Shown here: in pieces, positions 25,122-33,912 of the stretch | How the letters are laid out: each line of letters starts with the position of its first letter | Numbering within the stretch: the first letter of the stretch is position 1 | Source: Myxococcales bacterium | GTDB lineage: Bacteria; Myxococcota_A; Polyangia; Polyangiales; GCA-016699535 | Reading direction: 5' to 3' | Assembly (NCBI GenBank): GCA_016699535.1 | Contig: CP064980.1 | Location: 1,243,501-1,307,500 of the forward strand | Length of the DNA stretch: 64,000 nucleotides | Notes under the pieces: model-generated | Databases searched by the model: none | What the model saw: the letters and a program-made list of their open reading frames with translations, nothing else | What the model was told of the DNA's origin: nothing | Program-made: the position numbers and the translations under genes

Positions 25122-27076
25122 AAGCAATTGATCGAAAGTTGATAAGAGATTGTCGCCGCTTGATCGGGCAGATTGCTAGCATAGCACTTGTCGTTGCGAG
25201 TGGCGTTGCCAGCTATTGTGCAGTGCAAAGTACTTATCGATCGCTACAGCAATCGCGGAGGGAGTATTATTCTCGTTTTGCATTTGCCGATGCCTTTCTT
25301 TCGCTAAAGCGTGCGCCTGAGCAACTGAAAGAGTCCTTCGATCGTCTTGCGGGTGTCTCTTTTTCGGACACTCGTGTTGTTGAGCTCGCTTCTTTGCCCA
25401 TGCCAGGTATGGACGAGCCGGCTTCTGCTTCGCTGGTTTCGCTTCCGGAACACGGTCAGGCGACGATCAATCGCGTACATATTAAAGACGGCCACTATCC
25501 TGCGGTTGGTAGCGATGAAGTTCTGCTCTTTGAGACATTTGCTAAGGCCCATCATCTAAAAACGGGGGATCATCTTTCGGTGGTGTTGCGTGGTATGAAG
25601 CGTGAACTACGCATTGCTGGCCTTGCTATGTCTCCCGAGTTTTTATTTCCGATGAGCCCAACAGAAATGATGCCAGACGAAAAACGTTTCGCTGTCCTTT
25701 GGATGAGGCGGGATGCTCTGGCGGCCATGAGTGATATGCGTGGAGCATTCAACGACGTGGTGTTCCGTTTGGGACAAGGTGTTGATCGTGATGCGTTAAA
25801 AGGCAAAGTGGATCGATTAACGGAACGCTACGGTGGATTCGGTCTGTACTATCGAGACAAGCAAATATCAAACAAGTATCTTGAGCAAGAGCTTGAGCAA
25901 CTAAGAGGTATGGCGACCGTAGTTCCCACAATCTTTCTGCTGGTTGCTGCTTTTTTACTCAATATGGTTCTCTCCCGTTTGGTGGCCACGCAACGCGCTC
26001 AAATTGCGACTTTGCGGGCTTTGGGCTATGGCGTCTGGCAGCTTCTTCGTCACTATTTGTTGTTTGTTTTATTGGTGGTAACTCTTGGTTCCCTAGCGGG
26101 AGTGCTCGTTGGCGCATGGTTGGGCTATGAGCTAACGAATCTCTATTCTCATTATTTTCATTTTCCAGCGCTACGTTTTTCACTTGGTACAGATCTCGTG
26201 CTGCTTTCCGTTTGGGTGAGTTTGCTGGCGGGTACGGTGGGTGCTCTTAGTGCAGTCTGGAAGGTAATTCAACTTCCTCCTGCAGAAGCCATGCGTCCAG
26301 CCGCACCAACTCGGTATCGACGTCGATTTTGGGACTACATAAGTGTATTGCTTATGCTGAATCAAAGCTCGCGTATGGTAATCCGGGAACTTTCTCGACG
26401 TCCATGGCGCACACTTTTTTCCACGGCCGCGATTGCTTCAGCTATTGCGATTTCAGTGGCAGGGCGTTTTTCCTACGATGCAATTTATTTTTTAATGGAT
26501 CAGTATTTTCCGTCTTATCTACGCGAAGATGTGACCGTTACCTTTTCCGAACCTGCCAGCAAAGATGCCTTGGACTATATTCGTGCGATTCCAGGAGTAC
26601 AGCAAGTCGAAGGCTCGCGTGCACTTGCTGCTCGTTTTCGTTCGAAACACTACCTAAGAGAAGCCGTCGTCTACTCGGTGGGGAAACGCGACACTTTACG
26701 CCCTGTGCTTGCTTGGCCTATTGAGGAGAAACACATCCCTGCGCACGGGATCGTGCTCGGGCGCAAACTCGCTGAAATCTTACATGTTCAATTGGGTCAA
26801 TCGGTAGCTCTGGAAGTGCTCGAGGGAGATAGACAGAAATTCGAAGTACAAGTAAGTGCGTATGTGAACGACCTTATCGGTCTACAGGCGTATATCGATC
26901 AGCAGGTGCTTGCGAGATTGCTCGATGAACGTCCTCGTTATAGTGGAGCGAGTCTATTGATCAACCAAAGCCAATACAAAGAGGTCATGAGCGATCTCAA
27001 AGCGATACCGGGTGTGTACAAGGTATTCACGCCTGACAGTATTTTTAAACGTTTTAGGAACAAAGCGGAAGCATGA
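25115..27076 (+). CDS. FtsX-type ABC permease, N-terminal part
   Basis: 653 aa. Membrane segment at residues ~15-35, a periplasmic domain, three helices at ~265-390 (F-L-L-V-A-A-F-L-L-N-M-V-L-S-R and V-T-L-G-S-L-A-G-V-L-V-G-A) forming the first FtsX domain, another helix near 440 and a second periplasmic domain. The chain stops right where the second FtsX domain should begin; that domain is encoded by the next frame (27073-27477), whose ATG overlaps this TGA (ATGATG). The two together would make ~787 aa, normal for this family. Either a real split gene with coupled translation or a one-base loss near 27072. Confidence 0.85.
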   Translation: MVKAIDRKLIRDCRRLIGQIASIALVVASGVASYCAVQSTYRSLQQSRREYYSRFAFADAFLSLKRAPEQLKESFDRLAGVSFSDTRVVELASLPMPGMDEPASASLVSLPEHGQATINRVHIKDGHYPAVGSDEVLLFETFAKAHHLKTGDHLSVVLRGMKRELRIAGLAMSPEFLFPMSPTEMMPDEKRFAVLWMRRDALAAMSDMRGAFNDVVFRLGQGVDRDALKGKVDRLTERYGGFGLYYRDKQISNKYLEQELEQLRGMATVVPTIFLLVAAFLLNMVLSRLVATQRAQIATLRALGYGVWQLLRHYLLFVLLVVTLGSLAGVLVGAWLGYELTNLYSHYFHFPALRFSLGTDLVLLSVWVSLLAGTVGALSAVWKVIQLPPAEAMRPAAPTRYRRRFWDYISVLLMLNQSSRMVIRELSRRPWRTLFSTAAIASAIAISVAGRFSYDAIYFLMDQYFPSYLREDVTVTFSEPASKDALDYIRAIPGVQQVEGSRALAARFRSKHYLREAVVYSVGKRDTLRPVLAWPIEEKHIPAHGIVLGRKLAEILHVQLGQSVALEVLEGDRQKFEVQVSAYVNDLIGLQAYIDQQVLARLLDERPRYSGASLLINQSQYKEVMSDLKAIPGVYKVFTPDSIFKRFRNKAEA

Positions 27077-27477
27077 TGATTGCTTTTACTGTGGTTCTTG
27101 CTCTATTTGCTGCTGCGATAGCTTTTGGAGTGGTGTACAACAATGCGCGTATTTCTCTCGCTCAACGTTCACGTGATTTAGCCACACTGAGAGTGCTTGG
27201 TTTTAGACGTCGCGAAGTCGCATCTGTTTTAATTGGAGAACTCGTAGTGCATGTGACACTGGCGATTATTCCTGGTGTGCTGTTTGGTCTTTGGCTCTCG
27301 AAGTTAATTGCGGACGCCGTTGACCCGGAAAATTTCAGGTTGCCAGTGATTGTGTCTGCACAAACCTATGCTTTTTCGGTGGGCATTGTTATTCTTTCAG
27401 CGCTCTTGAGTGCATGGCTTGTTCGCCGCCGCGTGAACAACTTGGATCTTATTGGCGTACTTAAAACTCGAGAATGA
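27073..27477 (+). CDS. FtsX-type ABC permease, C-terminal part (second FtsX domain)
   Basis: 134 aa with three membrane helices and the FtsX-domain signature R-S-R-D-L-A-T-L-R-V-L-G-F-R-R-R-E-V. V-V-Y-N-N-A-R-I-S-L-A-Q-R directly precedes it, as in undivided permeases. ATG 27073 lies over the preceding stop, allowing termination-reinitiation. The C-terminus ends in the usual R-R-R-V-N-N-L-D-L-I-G-V-L-K-T-R-E. The next gene starts 3 nt later. Confidence 0.82.
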   Translation: MMIAFTVVLALFAAAIAFGVVYNNARISLAQRSRDLATLRVLGFRRREVASVLIGELVVHVTLAIIPGVLFGLWLSKLIADAVDPENFRLPVIVSAQTYAFSVGIVILSALLSAWLVRRRVNNLDLIGVLKTRE

Positions 27478-27480
27478 GAC

Positions 27481-28728
27481 ATGGAAAACCCATCCGCAGA
27501 CAACGCATTGAGTAAAAAGCCTTCAGGTCCATCGAAGCGAGCTTGGCGTTATCTTTTATGGTTTGGCCTACTATTAATAATTGCAGTTTTGCTTTTTTAT
27601 GCTTTCCGTCCAACAGCGATCTACGTAAAAACTTTTCGCGTTCGTCGCGCTGAATTCCAGCAAACAATTGAAGTCGATGGCAAGACTCGTTTCGAAGATC
27701 GCTACGTGGTATCCGCTCCGCTTTCTGCGACCTTGAGCCGGAGCAGTCTAAATGCGGGAGATAAAATAGCGATAGCTCAGCCACTTCTTGTACTTCGTCC
27801 AACGATGTCTCCACTGCTCGATCAACGTTCACGCACGGAAGCTCGTGCTCACTTGGCGGCTGCGATGGCTTCTCAAAAAAGGTCGCAAGTGGCGGTTGAT
27901 GCGGCGCGCACCGACCTTGAGTTAGCTGAACGACAGCTTGATCGGGTAAAAATACTGGCTGAGCAAGGCGCTGCTCCCGCTGAAGAGTTGGAGCGTGCAC
28001 AGTTTCAGTCGCGCAGCCGCACCGAAGAGCTTTCTGCTAGCGAATTCGCACAAAAGGTTGCCAACCATGAAGCTGCGATGGCCCGTGCGGCACTTGGTGT
28101 GCAGGGAAGCACAGAAAAACAAGCTTCCTTTTTTGAAGTCCCTTCGCCGGTAGATGGCGTGATCTTGAGAGTGTTAAAGCGTGATGAGGGGGTAGTGGCT
28201 GCTGGTACGCCGCTGCTGGAAATTGGTGATCCAACAACCCTTGAAATCGTTAGCGAAGTACTCACGACTGAAGCTGTGAAGATCAAAGTCGGCATGCCAG
28301 TATTGGTAGAAAACTGGGGTAAGGAGCAAAAGCTCAAAGGCCATGTGTATCGTATCGAGCCTGCTGCCTTTACGCGTATTTCATCCTTGGGCGTTGAAGA
28401 ACAACGCGTCAATGTGGTGATTCGTTTCTCGGATGAAAGTGCGCGAGTCCACGAACTTGGTGATGGCTATCACGTGGAAGTGAAAATTATCATCTGGCAA
28501 GAAAAGAATGTATTGCAGGTTCCTATTGCCGCAGTGTTCCGAAATGCGAAGAGCCGCTGGGCGGTTTATGTTGTTAAGGATGGAAAAGCAAAACTCAGAG
28601 AAGTGAGCGTCGTAAGACGCAGTAGTGACGCTGTCCAGATCAGTAAAGGCTTAAAACAGCACGAAACAGTGATACTTTTCCCAAGCGATCTCATCAAAGA
28701 TGGCGTGAGCATTGACACTCAAAACTAG
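27481..28728 (+). CDS. HlyD/MacA-type membrane-fusion protein
   Basis: 415 aa. One N-terminal membrane anchor (Y-L-L-W-F-G-L-L-L-I-I-A-V-L-L-F-Y), then a barrel-sandwich half (V-D-G-K-T-R-F-E-D-R-Y-V-V), a ~100-residue helical hairpin (A-R-A-H-L-A-A-A through L-G-V-Q-G-S-T-E), the second lipoyl half (P-S-P-V-D-G-V-I-L-R-V-L) and a beta-barrel domain. Periplasmic adaptor linking the FtsX-type exporter to an outer-membrane channel that is not encoded here. Last gene of the ABC operon. Confidence 0.88.
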   Translation: MENPSADNALSKKPSGPSKRAWRYLLWFGLLLIIAVLLFYAFRPTAIYVKTFRVRRAEFQQTIEVDGKTRFEDRYVVSAPLSATLSRSSLNAGDKIAIAQPLLVLRPTMSPLLDQRSRTEARAHLAAAMASQKRSQVAVDAARTDLELAERQLDRVKILAEQGAAPAEELERAQFQSRSRTEELSASEFAQKVANHEAAMARAALGVQGSTEKQASFFEVPSPVDGVILRVLKRDEGVVAAGTPLLEIGDPTTLEIVSEVLTTEAVKIKVGMPVLVENWGKEQKLKGHVYRIEPAAFTRISSLGVEEQRVNVVIRFSDESARVHELGDGYHVEVKIIIWQEKNVLQVPIAAVFRNAKSRWAVYVVKDGKAKLREVSVVRRSSDAVQISKGLKQHETVILFPSDLIKDGVSIDTQN

Positions 28729-28770
28729 CTCAAGTCATCTCGATGTTATGCGTTCTGCTTTAAGGTATCT

Positions 28771-29955
28771 TTAGTACTTGGGAATCGATGGGTCGATGTA
28801 CTCGGCCCAAGCGAGTATGCCACCTTCTAGGTTGATGGCTTTCTCAAAGCCTGCTTCTTTTAACATGGCAACCGCGCGTGCTGAGCGTGCTCCTGAGCGA
28901 CAGTGCACGACAATAACCTCGTTTTTGGGAGCCTTGAGTTCATCCAGGCGGTCTGCGAGTAGTTCAACAGGAATCAATTGGTCGGCGCCCATAGCAGCAA
29001 TCTCTGCTTCATAAGGCTTGCGAACATCAAGGACGAAAAGTTTTTCGCCTTTGTCGCGACTGGCTTTGAGTTCTTGCACGGTCATTTCTTTCACGGCACT
29101 GCGCTCCTTTTCTTCGGCGGCTTTGGCCTGAGGAATACCACAGAAAAACTCGTAGTCGATGGGTTCTTTGATGCTTGGGTTTTGTCCGCTAAGTGGATTC
29201 TCAGGATCTTTGCGCAACTTGAGAGTGCGAAAACTCATCTTTAGCGCATCGATTAAAAGAAGTTTACCAATGAGTGGTTCGCCGATTCCTGTAATCATTT
29301 TAATGACTTCCGTTGCTTGCAGCGTGCCGACAATGCCGGGCAAAATTCCTAGAACGCCGCCTTCGGCACAGGAAGGAACCAATCCGGGCGGTGGAGGTTC
29401 TGGATACAAATCCCGGTAGTCTGGTCCGCCGGGAGCTCCAAAGACAGACACTTGTCCTTCAAAGCGAAAAATAGAGGCATACACATTAGGCTTACCTGAC
29501 AAAACACATGCATCGTTTACCAGATAGCGTGTGGGAAAATTATCCGTGCCATCGGCCACGAGGTCATAGTCCTTGATAATCTCCATGGCGTTGTCGCTGG
29601 TAAGCCGTGTTTCATGCTTGATGACTTCAACAAAGGGATTGATTTGCTTGATCTTCCGTTCGGCAGAATCGAGTTTCGGTTTGCCGATATCATCAACCCC
29701 GTGCAGAATCTGTCGGTGTAGATTGGATTCATCGACAACATCAAAGTCGACAATGCCTAAACGGCCGACACCTGCAGCAGCAAGATACATAGTAAGCGGT
29801 GAGCCAAGACCACCAGTGCCAACACATAGTACCGATGCTGCTTTGAGTTTCTTTTGTCCCTCAAGACCAACTTCGGGCAAAATGAGATGACGACTGTAAC
29901 GCTCCATCTCAGCTTTGCTGAACTCAACATTTTCCCAATTTTTCGTGTTCGACAT
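28771..29955 (-). CDS. moeZ: ThiF/MoeB-type adenylyltransferase with C-terminal rhodanese domain (MoeZ-like)
   Basis: 394 aa. The E1-like domain has R-Y-S-R-H-L-I-L-P-E-V-G, the ATP motif V-G-T-G-G-L-G-S-P, D-E-S-N-L-H-R-Q-I-L and catalytic Cys in V-P-S-C-A-E-G-G-V-L-G. The rhodanese domain (~300-394) has active-site loop C-R-S-G-A-R-S. Activates a ubiquitin-like sulphur carrier (MoaD, ThiS or CysO) by adenylation and transfers sulphur. Odd: the two C-x-x-C zinc pairs of E. coli MoeB are missing; the segment that normally reads C-Y-R-C is D-Y-R-D. AAGGA lies 5 nt before the ATG. The carrier protein gene is not in the window. Confidence 0.88.
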   Translation of the reverse strand: MSNTKNWENVEFSKAEMERYSRHLILPEVGLEGQKKLKAASVLCVGTGGLGSPLTMYLAAAGVGRLGIVDFDVVDESNLHRQILHGVDDIGKPKLDSAERKIKQINPFVEVIKHETRLTSDNAMEIIKDYDLVADGTDNFPTRYLVNDACVLSGKPNVYASIFRFEGQVSVFGAPGGPDYRDLYPEPPPPGLVPSCAEGGVLGILPGIVGTLQATEVIKMITGIGEPLIGKLLLIDALKMSFRTLKLRKDPENPLSGQNPSIKEPIDYEFFCGIPQAKAAEEKERSAVKEMTVQELKASRDKGEKLFVLDVRKPYEAEIAAMGADQLIPVELLADRLDELKAPKNEVIVVHCRSGARSARAVAMLKEAGFEKAINLEGGILAWAEYIDPSIPKY

Positions 29956-30192
29956 GATTATCCTTGAACCCTTGTGATAGAAGGGCGCTTGACTATGCTA
30001 TTGAAACTATGCCTGCTTTGTTCTACATGCAAGTACTAAAGAATGTTTTGTTTTAAAAAACACAGTAAATTCAATAAAAAAACAGCATATTTCCTATTTT
30101 ATTAATAAAGATTACTGCTCCAATCGAAAAAAAATGCGCCCATCGAACACTATCCTCGATGCGAGCATGGCAAGTGGTATAAGCAGCGCATT

Positions 30193-31524
30193 GTGAGCGA
30201 GCGAAATAAAGCGGCTATGTTATGTGGTTGGGGGCGCGTTGGTGTTCCGGGAACAGAGATTGCTTCAGAGAATTTAGTTAAGCTCTCCGAGCACGCCGTG
30301 TTAAGTCGGGGTCTGGGCCGTTCTTACGGAGATGCCTCCCTTCCGCCCTCTTCAGGCGGCAAGGTGATACAGACTAAGCTTGCCGATCGCATGCTTGCCT
30401 TCGATGAAAAAGAGGGGTGGCTTCGGGCTGAAGCGGGTCTTTGTCTTGCCGAGGTGTTGAGGGTATTCATGCCGCGTGGCTGGTTTCCGGCTGTCACCCC
30501 AGGCACCAAGTTTGTCACTCTTGGCGGCATGGTTGCATCGGATGTGCACGGTAAAAACCATCATGTCGATGGTTGCATCGGTAATCATGTCCGAAGTCTA
30601 AAGATGCGTGTTGCAGATGGGCGCGTGCTTACGTGCTCGCGCGAAGATTATCCGGATTTGTTTTGGGCCACAATGGGGGGTATGGGTCTTACGGGACACA
30701 TCCTTGAAGTTGAGATGCGTCTCAAAGCTATTCCTTCGCCTTGGATTTTCGGACAAAGCGAACGCATGGTGGATATCGATGCTTACCTAGATGGTCTGCA
30801 ACATAGTGCTGCAGAGTGGCCGTTTACAATGGGGTGGATCGATTGCCTTTCCGGAGGGAGTCGTCTTGGGCGAGGTATCCTGATGCGCGGCCGTTGGGCG
30901 CAAAAAGATGAAGCACCGAAAACCTTTCCCACAAGCAAAAAGAAGTTGAGCGTGCCATTTGAGGCTCCAAGTTTTTTAATGGGACGTACCGTCGTGACGA
31001 CGTTCAACGAACTTTATTTTCGAAAGCATATTCCAAAGAAGAAACAAGGTATTGTTCATCCCGATAGTTTTTTCTATCCACTTGATGCTATCCATCATTG
31101 GAATCGCTTGTATGGACCTAGAGGCTTTACGCAGTACCAATGTGTCCTTCCTCGCAGCGTGGGTGCTGCTGCGGCCCGGCGGGTGCTTGAGATTTTGGCT
31201 AAGTACAAAGCTGCTTCTTTTTTATGCGTAATTAAGGATTGCGGCGAGCAAGGCCAAGGTCTTCTTTCTTTTCCTATGCCGGGCATCTCGATCGCTCTAG
31301 ACATCCCGATACGAGACAACACCCAGGAATTGGTTGACGCTCTAAACGAGCAACTGATTCGCGATGGCGGACGAATTTACCTCACGAAAGATGGCTTTAC
31401 GCGTGAAAAACACTTTGCGCAGATGGAGTCTCGCCTTGCGCACTTCAATGAAATCCGGCAAAAGTGGGATCCCCAAAAACAATTTAAAAGCGCGCTTTCT
31501 CAGCGTGTTCTGGGAGATGAGTAA
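30193..31524 (+). CDS. DprE1-like FAD-dependent oxidoreductase
   Basis: 443 aa from GTG 30193. FAD-binding type 4 fold: S-R-G-L-G-R-S-Y-G-D-A-S-L-P, then P-G-T-K-F-V-T-L-G-G-M-V-A-S-D-V-H-G-K-N-H-H and C-I-G-N-H-V, the DprE1 pattern. In mycobacteria DprE1 oxidises the 2'-OH of decaprenylphosphoryl ribose. The next gene is a DprE2-like reductase whose ATG follows this stop directly (TAAATG), so the pair probably epimerises a polyprenyl-linked or free sugar. Actual sugar unknown. Preceded by a 236-nt AT-rich divergent intergenic region. Confidence 0.82.
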   Translation: MSERNKAAMLCGWGRVGVPGTEIASENLVKLSEHAVLSRGLGRSYGDASLPPSSGGKVIQTKLADRMLAFDEKEGWLRAEAGLCLAEVLRVFMPRGWFPAVTPGTKFVTLGGMVASDVHGKNHHVDGCIGNHVRSLKMRVADGRVLTCSREDYPDLFWATMGGMGLTGHILEVEMRLKAIPSPWIFGQSERMVDIDAYLDGLQHSAAEWPFTMGWIDCLSGGSRLGRGILMRGRWAQKDEAPKTFPTSKKKLSVPFEAPSFLMGRTVVTTFNELYFRKHIPKKKQGIVHPDSFFYPLDAIHHWNRLYGPRGFTQYQCVLPRSVGAAAARRVLEILAKYKAASFLCVIKDCGEQGQGLLSFPMPGISIALDIPIRDNTQELVDALNEQLIRDGGRIYLTKDGFTREKHFAQMESRLAHFNEIRQKWDPQKQFKSALSQRVLGDE

Positions 31525-32268
31525 ATGAAGGTAGCGGTGCTTGGCGCAAGCAAGGGCATGGGTCGTTCTGTTGCAAGGGAGCTGGCTTCACAAGGGCATA
31601 CCCTTTGTCTATTGGGGCGCAATGTCGAGGAGCTTGAACGTAGCGCTCGTGATATCGAGATACGTTCGGGGCTATCTGAAGGCAGTGTGCAGGTTGTTGA
31701 ATGTGACCTTGAGCAAGCTGATAGTTTCACAAGAGTGTTCGATCAGCTTCAAGTTCTGCTAAATCCCATCGAAGCGGTAGTCGTGACAGCAGGATTGTTT
31801 GGCACACAAGAAGAGCTGGAAAACGATACAAAGCGCTTAGAGCGTTTATTAACTGTTAACTTTACTCATACCATTTTGTTTTGTGAGGAAGCACGTAAGC
31901 GCTTGCTTGCCCAAGGTGGAGGCAGCTTGTGTGTGTTCTCTTCGGTGGCGGGTGATCGTGGACGTAAGCCGGTCATTCTTTATGGTGCTAGCAAGGCTGG
32001 ACTTTCCCACTATCTCGAAGGCTTGGATCACAAATACCGAAGCCAAGGCTTGGTTACGCTCAATGTTAAACCAGGTTTCGTCAAAACGGGAATGACCTAT
32101 GGGCTCAAACCACCTCCTTTTGCTGGAGAGCCCGATCAGGTAGCCAAACAAGTCGTCAAAGCGCTTACTGCAAAATCCCCACTGCTTTACACCCCGTCGA
32201 TGTGGCGTTGGGTGATGTTTATCATCCGAAATCTGCCTCGTTTCGTGATGCGGCGCCTTTCGTTCTAA
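31525..32268 (+). CDS. DprE2-like short-chain dehydrogenase
   Basis: 247 aa. SDR motifs: V-L-G-A-S-K-G-M-G-R-S-V-A nucleotide loop, catalytic S-S-V-A-G-D-R and Y-G-A-S-K-A-G-L (Y-x-x-x-K). After the active site, K-P-G-F-V-K-T-G-M-T resembles the DprE2 family, which reduces the keto intermediate made by DprE1. Zero-gap coupling with the DprE1-like gene supports a two-step epimerase. The C-terminus ends in a hydrophobic/basic helix (W-R-W-V-M-F-I-I-R-N-L-P-R), possibly a membrane-associating tail. Confidence 0.82.
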   Translation: MKVAVLGASKGMGRSVARELASQGHTLCLLGRNVEELERSARDIEIRSGLSEGSVQVVECDLEQADSFTRVFDQLQVLLNPIEAVVVTAGLFGTQEELENDTKRLERLLTVNFTHTILFCEEARKRLLAQGGGSLCVFSSVAGDRGRKPVILYGASKAGLSHYLEGLDHKYRSQGLVTLNVKPGFVKTGMTYGLKPPPFAGEPDQVAKQVVKALTAKSPLLYTPSMWRWVMFIIRNLPRFVMRRLSF

Positions 32269-32324
32269 AGCTTGTTTTCGGGCTATCGTTTGCATCGAAG
32301 CATTTCATCGTGCACAATTTGACC

Positions 32325-32756
32325 ATGGGCAAACAGCAAACGTTACGTTCGGAGCAAAGTGGCGTAGCGTATGTCGAGTTTCTCATCGCTTTTGTGCCAC
32401 TTTTTTTTGGAGCTATGCCAATGCTTTCAAGGCGCGCTACTGTTGAGCTCGCAGCGGCCATTCCCTTGTTTCGGCTCGCGCCCGCGTCCGGTAATACGGT
32501 GCAGGCCGCACTTGGTTTTTCTTCCTGGGATGATGCCGTAAAAAAAACCTTGGCTGCGCTGACTTTAGATTTGAATGTCCGTTCCGGAGCCCAGGGCAAC
32601 GTGCATCGTGAGCATATCGACCTGAAGCTTAGCTATACTTACCATTGCTCCATACCTATCGCGCGAGAAGTCATTTGCCCCGGCGGCGTTAAAATAATCC
32701 ACGCAAAACGTTCAGTGATCAACCAACGCGCCGTGTATCAATATCGAGTCAACTGA
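32325..32756 (+). CDS. TadE-like minor pilin/pseudopilin
   Basis: 143 aa from ATG 32325; the frame is open further upstream but would overlap the SDR gene. Begins with a short basic leader then S-G-V-A-Y-V-E-F-L-I-A-F-V-P-L-F-F-G, the class III prepilin-like start (Gly followed by hydrophobic helix with Glu at +5). The remaining ~110 residues are soluble with two Cys. TadE proteins are minor pilins of Flp fibres processed by the TadV/CpaA peptidase. It precedes flp by 143 nt and marks the 5' end of the Tad locus. Confidence 0.72.
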   Translation: MGKQQTLRSEQSGVAYVEFLIAFVPLFFGAMPMLSRRATVELAAAIPLFRLAPASGNTVQAALGFSSWDDAVKKTLAALTLDLNVRSGAQGNVHREHIDLKLSYTYHCSIPIAREVICPGGVKIIHAKRSVINQRAVYQYRVN

Positions 32757-32775
32757 GACTGTATGAGTAGGAAAA

Positions 32776-32844
32776 AGGAACGCGCGGCGTTCCTACAAAA
32801 GCCATTGACCTAAAAATACCTAGGAAAACCATAGTTTTAGGTAT
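32776..32844. other. Two inverted repeats upstream of flp
   Basis: AGGAACGC-GCG-GCGTTCCT (32776-32794) and a longer interrupted repeat 32816-32844 (ATACCT and AAAAC arms around CATA). The second ends at the sigma-54-like promoter. No T-run, so they are more likely mRNA-end structures of the TadE-like gene or activator binding sites than classical terminators. Confidence 0.4.
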
Positions 32845-32859
32845 GGCATGCATGTTGCA
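32844..32859 (+). promoter_or_regulatory. Sigma-54-like promoter for flp
   Basis: TGGCATGCATGTTGCA: GG-N10-GC with a perfect TTGCA -12 element, close to the RpoN consensus TGGCAC-N5-TTGCA. The predicted start near 32870 leaves a ~30-nt leader with AGGGG before ATG 32900. Major pilin control by sigma-54 is known for type IV pilA in Myxococcus, so the logic is plausible. Confidence 0.6.
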
Positions 32860-32899
32860 AAACAACCTACCAAGTTGCTTCGGTACATAGGGGTTTTTC

Positions 32900-33091
32900 A
32901 TGAAACATATGCTTAGAAGGTTGATACGAGACGAACGCGGAATGACCACGGTGGAATACATTATCGTACTTTCGCTTATCGCCGTCGTCGGTTTTGGTGT
33001 TTGGAAAAAGTTTGGAACCACGGTGAAGAGTAAGGTGCAAGCAGCAGATGCCGTTATGGTTACTTTACCCACAAGTAGTACTCCACAGTAG
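32900..33091 (+). CDS. flp: Flp/Fap-type major pilin
   Basis: 63 aa. Class IVb prepilin: basic leader, then R-D-E-R-G followed by M-T-T-V-E-Y-I-I-V-L-S-L-I-A-V-V-G-F-G; cleavage is expected after the Gly, with Glu at mature +5 and Tyr at +6, the conserved E-Y pair of Flp pilins. The mature peptide is ~48 residues, typical. Preceded by a sigma-54-like promoter and followed by a hairpin before cpaB, which may make flp mRNA more abundant than the machinery mRNA. Confidence 0.9.
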   Translation: MKHMLRRLIRDERGMTTVEYIIVLSLIAVVGFGVWKKFGTTVKSKVQAADAVMVTLPTSSTPQ

Positions 33092-33120
33092 GCATAGCGC
33101 ATTAAGCGACTCAAATACGC

Positions 33121-33145
33121 CAACTTCTTTGCAGAAGAGAAGTTG
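33121..33145 (+). other. Hairpin between flp and cpaB
   Basis: CAACTTCT (33121-33128) pairs with AGAAGTTG (33138-33145). The location after a highly expressed pilin gene suggests partial termination or mRNA 3'-end protection; there is no T-run. Confidence 0.4.
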
Positions 33146-33165
33146 CTCCGTATGATTATCAGAGA

Positions 33166-33912
33166 ATGAATCAACGTCCACTCATTATAGCAACCTTGTC
33201 GGCAGCGCTTGGTTTTGTCGCCTTGTTCTTTTACAAACAAAGCTATGAAGAGAAAGTTTGTGGTGGAGAGCGCGTGCAAGTAGTCGTAGCGACTCAAGAT
33301 TTGGAACTCGGCACTGCGCTTGATTCTACGATGTTAGGTTTAGTGGAACTCCCTAGTCGTTACGTCGAGGGACGTCATGTACGAGCAACAGATGCTACCA
33401 AATTGCTTGGCGTGCGTTTGAGCAGTGGTATTCGCGCAAATGAAACTATTTTATGGTCGGATCTTGCGATGGCATCGGACCAACGTCGAGACCTCTCGAG
33501 TCTGGTGAACAACGGAAAGCGGGCGGTAGCAGTGCGTACTGATTCAACGTCCAGTTTTGGAGGACTGCTTCGTCCTGGTGATCGCGTGGACGTCCTGTTG
33601 ACGCATCCCTCTGAGACACAAAGGTTGAGCACCACGGTGCTTCTACAAAACAAACTGGTCCTTGCGGCGGGCTCAGATACCGGAGGTGGACAATTCACCG
33701 CGGTAGGAGATAGCGTTCAGTCTACTCGAGACGTAGAGCAGGTTGTCCTAAGTGTGAGTGTTGATGAAGCGCAGCTACTCGCATTCGGCCAAGAGCGCGG
33801 GACTTTGAAACTTGTCCTACGTAATCCTAACGATATTGCCGTACTCCGCGGATTGCCAGATGCGACGGAAGAAGAGTTACGCTCCTTGCCAACTCAACGA
33901 GGTGCGAACTGA
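33166..33912 (+). CDS. cpaB: Flp pilus assembly protein CpaB/RcpC
   Basis: 248 aa. N-terminal membrane segment (A-T-L-S-A-A-L-G-F-V-A-L-F-F), then an SAF domain (V-V-V-A-T-Q-D-L-E-L-G-T-A-L-D and I-R-A-N-E-T-I-L-W-S-D-L) and the C-terminal CpaB domain with V-A-V-R-T-D-S-T-S-S-F-G-G-L-L-R-P-G-D-R-V-D-V-L-L-T and D-E-A-Q-L-L-A-F. Periplasmic partner of the secretin. Its TGA overlaps the cpaC ATG (TGATG). Confidence 0.9.
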   Translation: MNQRPLIIATLSAALGFVALFFYKQSYEEKVCGGERVQVVVATQDLELGTALDSTMLGLVELPSRYVEGRHVRATDATKLLGVRLSSGIRANETILWSDLAMASDQRRDLSSLVNNGKRAVAVRTDSTSSFGGLLRPGDRVDVLLTHPSETQRLSTTVLLQNKLVLAAGSDTGGGQFTAVGDSVQSTRDVEQVVLSVSVDEAQLLAFGQERGTLKLVLRNPNDIAVLRGLPDATEEELRSLPTQRGAN

